A stretch of DNA of 10,361 nucleotides from Bifidobacteriaceae bacterium NR021 (GTDB lineage: Bacteria > Actinomycetota > Actinomycetes > Actinomycetales > Bifidobacteriaceae), in NCBI GenBank assembly GCA_003585845.1, contig NQOP01000002.1, forward strand, positions 13,488 through 23,848, written 5' to 3'. Both the position numbers and the translations under genes were made by a program. Below are positions 7,362-10,361 of this stretch, one piece after another (the first letter of the stretch is position 1; each line of letters starts with the position of its first letter). The notes under the pieces were generated by a model. That model was not told the origin of the DNA, did not search any database, and saw nothing but the letters and a program-made list of their open reading frames with translations.

Positions 7362-7661
7362 TTATTTCTCCTCGTAGAATATACAACACAGCATTACGTT
7401 AGTCTACTAGCAAATAATTAACGAAAATCCATAATAACTTGGAAAATCTAACTTGCCATGCAATATTACACCAAGCACTTTATGTTAAGCGAGTATTAGT
7501 CTAAAAAATTCCTGTATTTGCCGGAATAAAAGCAATCAAATACGCTAATATCAAATCCAAAAAATGGCATAAAACATAGTCAAATGTTGGTTGACACTAC
7601 GCTTATAAACTCTTGTTATAAATGTATGTCATCAGTACAAATGCAGCGTTATTATGTTGCT
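7362..7661. other. Divergent intergenic region between asnB and the thiamine kinase gene
   Basis: About 300 bp of AT-rich DNA carrying the promoters for both flanking genes. The asnB ribosome-binding site (GAGGAG on the minus strand) is at its left end and a candidate thiamine kinase promoter at its right end. A weak dyad, ATTCC/GGAAT with a 10-nt loop, occurs near 7508-7527. I find no convincing asnB promoter, no T-box, no TPP riboswitch and no small gene. Confidence 0.5.
7591..7622 (+). promoter_or_regulatory. Candidate promoter of the thiamine pyrophosphokinase gene
   Basis: A perfect TTGACA (7591-7596) lies upstream of an extended -10, TGTTATAAA (7614-7622). The 20-bp spacing is longer than ideal, so the extended -10 may do most of the work. 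Transcription would start near 7629, downstream of the first in-frame ATG at 7584, which argues for one of the later starts. Confidence 0.4.
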
Positions 7662-8459
7662 ATGGAACCTTTGCAACGCTGCGTAGTATTAGCAGCAGGA
7701 GATTATTACGATCATACGCGTGAGCATGTGCCAGATCGCGCTTTAACAATTGCAGCTGATGGAGGCTGGGATCATGCATGTAAATTAGGTTTGCATGTAG
7801 ATGCACTCATCGGCGATTTTGACTCTGTTAGATTAAAACTTCCTACTGATGCAGTTATTACTAGATTGCCTGCAGAAAAAGATGATCCGGACTTACTTTC
7901 TGCATTGAAAGTCGGTTGGGCTAAAGGCTCTCGAGAATTTCATATTTTTGGAGGATTAGGTGGTCGAGTTGACCATACTATTTCTAATATTCAACTTATG
8001 GTTCGTTTAGCACGTCGCGGCGGAATTGGATTCTTGTACGGCGACGGTCAAATTGTTACAGCAATACATGATGGATCTCTTGATTTTCCAGCATCATCTG
8101 GAGATGATTTGCGCATAGTTTCTGTTTTTTCTCATACTCCAGTTTCTAATGATGTAAATGAAGTTGGGTTAAAGTATCAGCTTAAACACGCAACCATGCA
8201 TGGAGATGCGGTACAAGGCTTAAGTAACGAATTATTAAATGATACGCCAGCTCATATTGACGTTCATGAAGGAACACTTATTGTAACCTTCCCTATTAAC
8301 ACTCCATTGCCACAGGTGAGCTGGTTTAAAAGACCAATTGGAGATTTAGGCGAAGTCGATACTTCTATATCTGAGGCATTAGCAGTTCCTCTCGAAAGCG
8401 AGACTACTCCAACATATTCGACTACTGCAGCTGCTGAAGCAATGACGTATAACGAATAG
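7662..8459 (+). CDS. thiN: Thiamine pyrophosphokinase
   Basis: Converts thiamine plus ATP to thiamine diphosphate and AMP, allowing use of salvaged thiamine. From the ATG at 7662 the protein has 265 residues. Family motifs are in order: VVLAAGDY (8-15), ADGGWDHA (32-39), GDFDS (51-55), EKDDPDL (72-78) and GGLGGRVDH (97-105). The second half is the beta-sandwich thiamine-binding domain. A tail of about 45 residues rich in Ser, Thr, Ala and Glu follows VTFPINTPLPQVSWFKRP and makes the protein longer than typical bacterial enzymes (about 210-220). In-frame ATGs also occur at 7584, 7626 and 7641; none has a clear ribosome-binding site. I prefer 7662 because conservation begins there and the candidate promoter lies inside the longer reading. 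Codon use is AT-rich, in contrast with gap. Monocistronic, with a strong terminator. Confidence 0.92.
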   Translation: MEPLQRCVVLAAGDYYDHTREHVPDRALTIAADGGWDHACKLGLHVDALIGDFDSVRLKLPTDAVITRLPAEKDDPDLLSALKVGWAKGSREFHIFGGLGGRVDHTISNIQLMVRLARRGGIGFLYGDGQIVTAIHDGSLDFPASSGDDLRIVSVFSHTPVSNDVNEVGLKYQLKHATMHGDAVQGLSNELLNDTPAHIDVHEGTLIVTFPINTPLPQVSWFKRPIGDLGEVDTSISEALAVPLESETTPTYSTTAAAEAMTYNE

Positions 8460-8483
8460 GCAAAAACTTTAGTTTGCACAAAT

Positions 8484-8530
8484 GGCTGACGAGGTTCTTT
8501 AGTTGAAAACTCGTCAGCCTTTTTCTTTTT
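8484..8530 (+). terminator. Rho-independent terminator after thiamine pyrophosphokinase
   Basis: A perfect 10-bp stem (GGCTGACGAG at 8484-8493 with CTCGTCAGCC at 8510-8519), a 16-nt loop and a TTTTTCTTTTT tail begin 25 nt after the stop codon. Confidence 0.95.
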
Positions 8531-8829
8531 AAAATTACATGCGTTGTTCAATTGAACAATATTGATTCGTAAAATGTTATGCAAAAACGCAACTGGAAAC
8601 TATCAAAAAATTCACAAAAACACTCATAAAACACAGCATGTTAACGCTCACTGTTCTCACAGTGCATGATTGCAATAAAAGTGAGCTATGTTACAACTCT
8701 TCGTACATACCGCACACTAAAATGAACACCGTTAATTCAAATAACGATGACCTAAATGCGTGAGTTTTCATCGCGAAAATAGCGCGACTTAAAACGTTGC
8801 GCACGAGGTCTCACTCAAGGGAGAACCAC
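8531..8829 (+). promoter_or_regulatory. gap upstream region with several dyads
   Basis: About 300 bp without a gene. From left to right it holds a 16-bp perfect palindrome (8544-8559), the dyad CACTGT/ACAGTG (8649-8654 and 8659-8664), and a wider inverted pair GCTCAC/GTGAGC (8646-8651 and 8681-8686). A possible -10 box TAAAAT (8718-8723) lacks a good -35. Next is a 7-bp hairpin GCGCGAC/GTTGCGC (8782-8802, one G-U pair) shortly before the gap start. The ribosome-binding site AGGGAGA ends 5 nt before the ATG. The transcription start of gap cannot be fixed by eye. Confidence 0.45.
8544..8559. repeat. Perfect 16-bp palindrome
   Basis: TTGTTCAATTGAACAA is exactly self-complementary. It lies 13 bp after the T-tract of the preceding terminator and about 270 bp before gap. 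It has no loop and no following T-tract, so it resembles a dimeric-repressor operator more than a terminator. The cognate regulator is unknown. Confidence 0.6.
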
Positions 8830-9885
8830 ATGACAGTCAAGATTGGTATTAATGGTTTCGGTCGTATCGGTCGTCTCGCATTCCGTCGTATTTTTGAGCT
8901 TCAGGCTCGCGGCGGTCAAGCAGGTGACATCGAAGTCGCAGCCATCAACGATCTGACCACCCCTTCGATGCTCGCCTACTTGCTCAAGTATGACAGCACC
9001 CACGGCACATTCCGCCACGATGACGGCACCCCAGTTGAGGTAACCTCCACCGAAGACGCAATCGTTGTAGATGGCAAGACTTACAAGGTTTACGCCGAAA
9101 AAGACGCAAATAACATTCCATGGGTTAAGAACGATGGCGTTGAATTCGTTCTCGAATGCACCGGTTTCTACACTTCTGCAGAAAAGTCCCAGGCTCACTT
9201 GAACGCGGGTGCTAAGAAGGTTCTTATTTCTGCCCCTGCTAAGGATGAAACCACTCCAACAGTTGTGTTCGGCGTTAATCACGAAATCTTGAAGGCTTCT
9301 GACAACATTGTTTCCGCTGGTTCTTGCACCACCAACTCCATGGCTGCAATGGTGAAGTTGCTTCAAGACAACTGGGGAATCAAGTCCGGCTTCATGACCA
9401 CAATTCACGCCTACACCGGCACTCAGATGATTCTCGACGGTCCACGCGGCTCTAAGCCACGCAATAACCGTTCCGCAGCTTGCAACACCATTGAGCACTC
9501 CACCGGCGCTGCTAAGGCAATCGGCAAGGTTGTGCCAGAAGTTAACGGCAAGCTCCAGGGTCACGCACAGCGCATTCAGGTTCCAGACGGCTCTGTTACC
9601 GAGTTGACCACTGTTCTTGAGAAGCCAGCAACCACTGAAGAAATTAACGACGCTTTCAAGAAGGCTTTCGAAAACTGCGAGTACTTCGGTTACAATGCCG
9701 ACAGCATCGTGTCTTCTGACATCATCGGCGACACCCACGGTGGCGTTTTCGATCCAACTCAGACCGATGTGAACACTGTTGACGGTGTAACTTTGGCTCG
9801 TACCGTTACCTTCTACGACAACGAGTACGGCTTCACCTCCAACATGATTCGCACTCTTCTTTACTTCGCTGAAATCTCCGAGTGA
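8830..9885 (+). CDS. gap: Glyceraldehyde-3-phosphate dehydrogenase, NAD-dependent type
   Basis: Oxidises glyceraldehyde 3-phosphate to 1,3-bisphosphoglycerate with NAD+, the NADH-forming step in the lower half of the bifid shunt and glycolysis. The 351-aa product starts [15 protein letters not shown], with the Rossmann glycine motif at 7-15. Asp41 in AINDL fits NAD preference. The active site SCTTN places catalytic Cys166, and His193 lies in TTIHAYTG. The phosphate-site [11 protein letters not shown] (224-234) and C-terminal [15 protein letters not shown] (329-343) are present. The ATG follows AGGGAGA; a frame extension to 8797 would use a TTG and is not needed. Codon use is markedly richer in C-ending codons (acc, ctc, ttc, aac) than in neighbouring genes, as expected for a very highly expressed gene. 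Flanked by its own leader and terminator, so monocistronic. Confidence 0.98.
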   Translation: MTVKIGINGFGRIGRLAFRRIFELQARGGQAGDIEVAAINDLTTPSMLAYLLKYDSTHGTFRHDDGTPVEVTSTEDAIVVDGKTYKVYAEKDANNIPWVKNDGVEFVLECTGFYTSAEKSQAHLNAGAKKVLISAPAKDETTPTVVFGVNHEILKASDNIVSAGSCTTNSMAAMVKLLQDNWGIKSGFMTTIHAYTGTQMILDGPRGSKPRNNRSAACNTIEHSTGAAKAIGKVVPEVNGKLQGHAQRIQVPDGSVTELTTVLEKPATTEEINDAFKKAFENCEYFGYNADSIVSSDIIGDTHGGVFDPTQTDVNTVDGVTLARTVTFYDNEYGFTSNMIRTLLYFAEISE

Positions 9886-9937
9886 TTTAGCTAAGCATCG
9901 ATCAGCAATAGCTGGTTGTGCGAATATTTAATATATA

Positions 9938-9976
9938 AAACCCCTTGTGCTGCTTTCTAAGCTCCACAAGGGGTTT
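9938..9976 (+). terminator. Rho-independent terminator after gap
   Basis: A perfect 12-bp stem (AAACCCCTTGTG at 9938-9949 with CACAAGGGGTTT at 9965-9976) and a 15-nt loop, 52 nt after the gap stop. The right arm ends in TTT and continues as ATATGTTT, a weak U-tract, but the stem is strong. Confidence 0.88.
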
Positions 9977-10062
9977 ATATGTTTAATATACATTAAGTCA
10001 ACAGTCGGTATAGCATATCATGTAACACAATTTGACAGTTGAGTATAAGGCACGGTAACAAA

Positions 10063-10361
10063 ATGAGTAAAAAACATGCAGAAACCGGAAAAGCAACTCC
10101 AGCTATTGCGCAACTCGAAAACGCAGGCATCACATTCCGCATAGCGCAATACGAGCATGACGCTGATCACATGGACGACGGATACGGAATTGAGGCCGCT
10201 GAGAAGCTAGGCGTAAGCGCAGCTCAAGTTTGCAAAACTCTTATGGTTGACACTGGTGAAAAGCGAGTGGTTGGAATTGTTCCAGTAAACGGACGTCTCA
10301 ATATGAAAGCAATTGCAGGAGCAGTACACGCAAAGAAAGCAAGTATGACAAGCCCAGAAGT
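10063..10361 (+). CDS. ybaK: YbaK/EbsC-family Cys-tRNA(Pro) deacylase, N-terminal part
   Basis: Trans-acting editing enzyme that hydrolyses mischarged Cys-tRNA(Pro), and other tRNAs in some homologues. Ninety-nine codons are visible of a family length near 155-165, so the C-terminal third is cut by the window edge. The N-terminus MSKKHAETGKATPAIAQLENAGI leads into the YbaK fold. The segment YGIEAAEKLGVSAAQVCKTLMV (41-62) contains Lys58, which aligns by position with the essential lysine of the family. RVVGIVPVNGRLNMKAIA and KKASMTSPE follow. The ATG at 10063 has no good ribosome-binding site. Upstream TTGACA (10032-10037) and TATAAG (10044-10049) are present but only 6 bp apart, so they cannot form one promoter; TATAAG alone could give a very short leader. 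Confidence 0.92.
   Translation, partial: MSKKHAETGKATPAIAQLENAGITFRIAQYEHDADHMDDGYGIEAAEKLGVSAAQVCKTLMVDTGEKRVVGIVPVNGRLNMKAIAGAVHAKKASMTSPE

Noticed and set aside
7362..7583. T-box before asnB or TPP riboswitch before thiamine pyrophosphokinase
   Set aside because: I looked for the T-box AGGGTGG core with a following terminator and for the CTGAGA/ACCTGA-type TPP core; neither is present on the relevant strand.
8815..9738. 307-codon open frame on the minus strand opposite gap
   Set aside because: It is the antisense shadow of gap. Its translation has no recognisable family and its length follows from the biased codon use of gap.
1..10361. CRISPR array, tRNA or rRNA genes, insertion sequences, defence or toxin-antitoxin genes
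   Set aside because: No regularly spaced repeats, cloverleaf sequences, transposase motifs or unexplained gene pairs were seen; nearly all coding space belongs to recognised housekeeping genes.

Overview
The window looks like core chromosome from a low-GC member of the Bifidobacteriaceae, most likely Gardnerella. This rests on three things: the actinobacterial type of the proteins (IF-3 with a long C-terminal tail, and a ParA/XerD pair beside infC-rpmI-rplT), a GAPDH sequence of bifidobacterial character, and AT-rich codon use, unlike the GC-rich typical bifidobacteria. The assignment comes from remembered family features, not a database search.

Positions 1-7361 are read from the minus strand. 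In transcription order they hold asnB (glutamine-dependent asparagine synthetase), a strong terminator, the ribosomal operon infC-rpmI-rplT with a leader of about 200 nt, another terminator, xerD-parA (tyrosine recombinase and partition-type ATPase, probably co-transcribed), and typA/bipA (ribosome-associated GTPase). typA runs off the left edge without its last C-terminal residues.

Positions 7662-10361 are read from the plus strand: thiamine pyrophosphokinase, a strong terminator, an AT-rich intergenic region of about 300 bp with several dyads, gap (glyceraldehyde-3-phosphate dehydrogenase), a terminator, and the first 99 codons of a YbaK-family aminoacyl-tRNA deacylase. The asnB and thiamine kinase genes are divergent across about 300 bp.

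Functionally this is housekeeping: translation (IF-3, L35, L20, TypA, YbaK), chromosome maintenance (XerD, ParA), central metabolism (GAPDH, AsnB) and cofactor supply (TPP). I see no mobile element, CRISPR array, tRNA, rRNA, toxin-antitoxin pair or defence cassette, and nothing I would call a new system. The points worth a second look are about expression: a non-AUG start for infC behind a leader with a small possible ORF, a probable leaderless xerD transcript, a tandem 12-bp repeat before typA, and a 16-bp perfect palindrome plus dyads upstream of gap.
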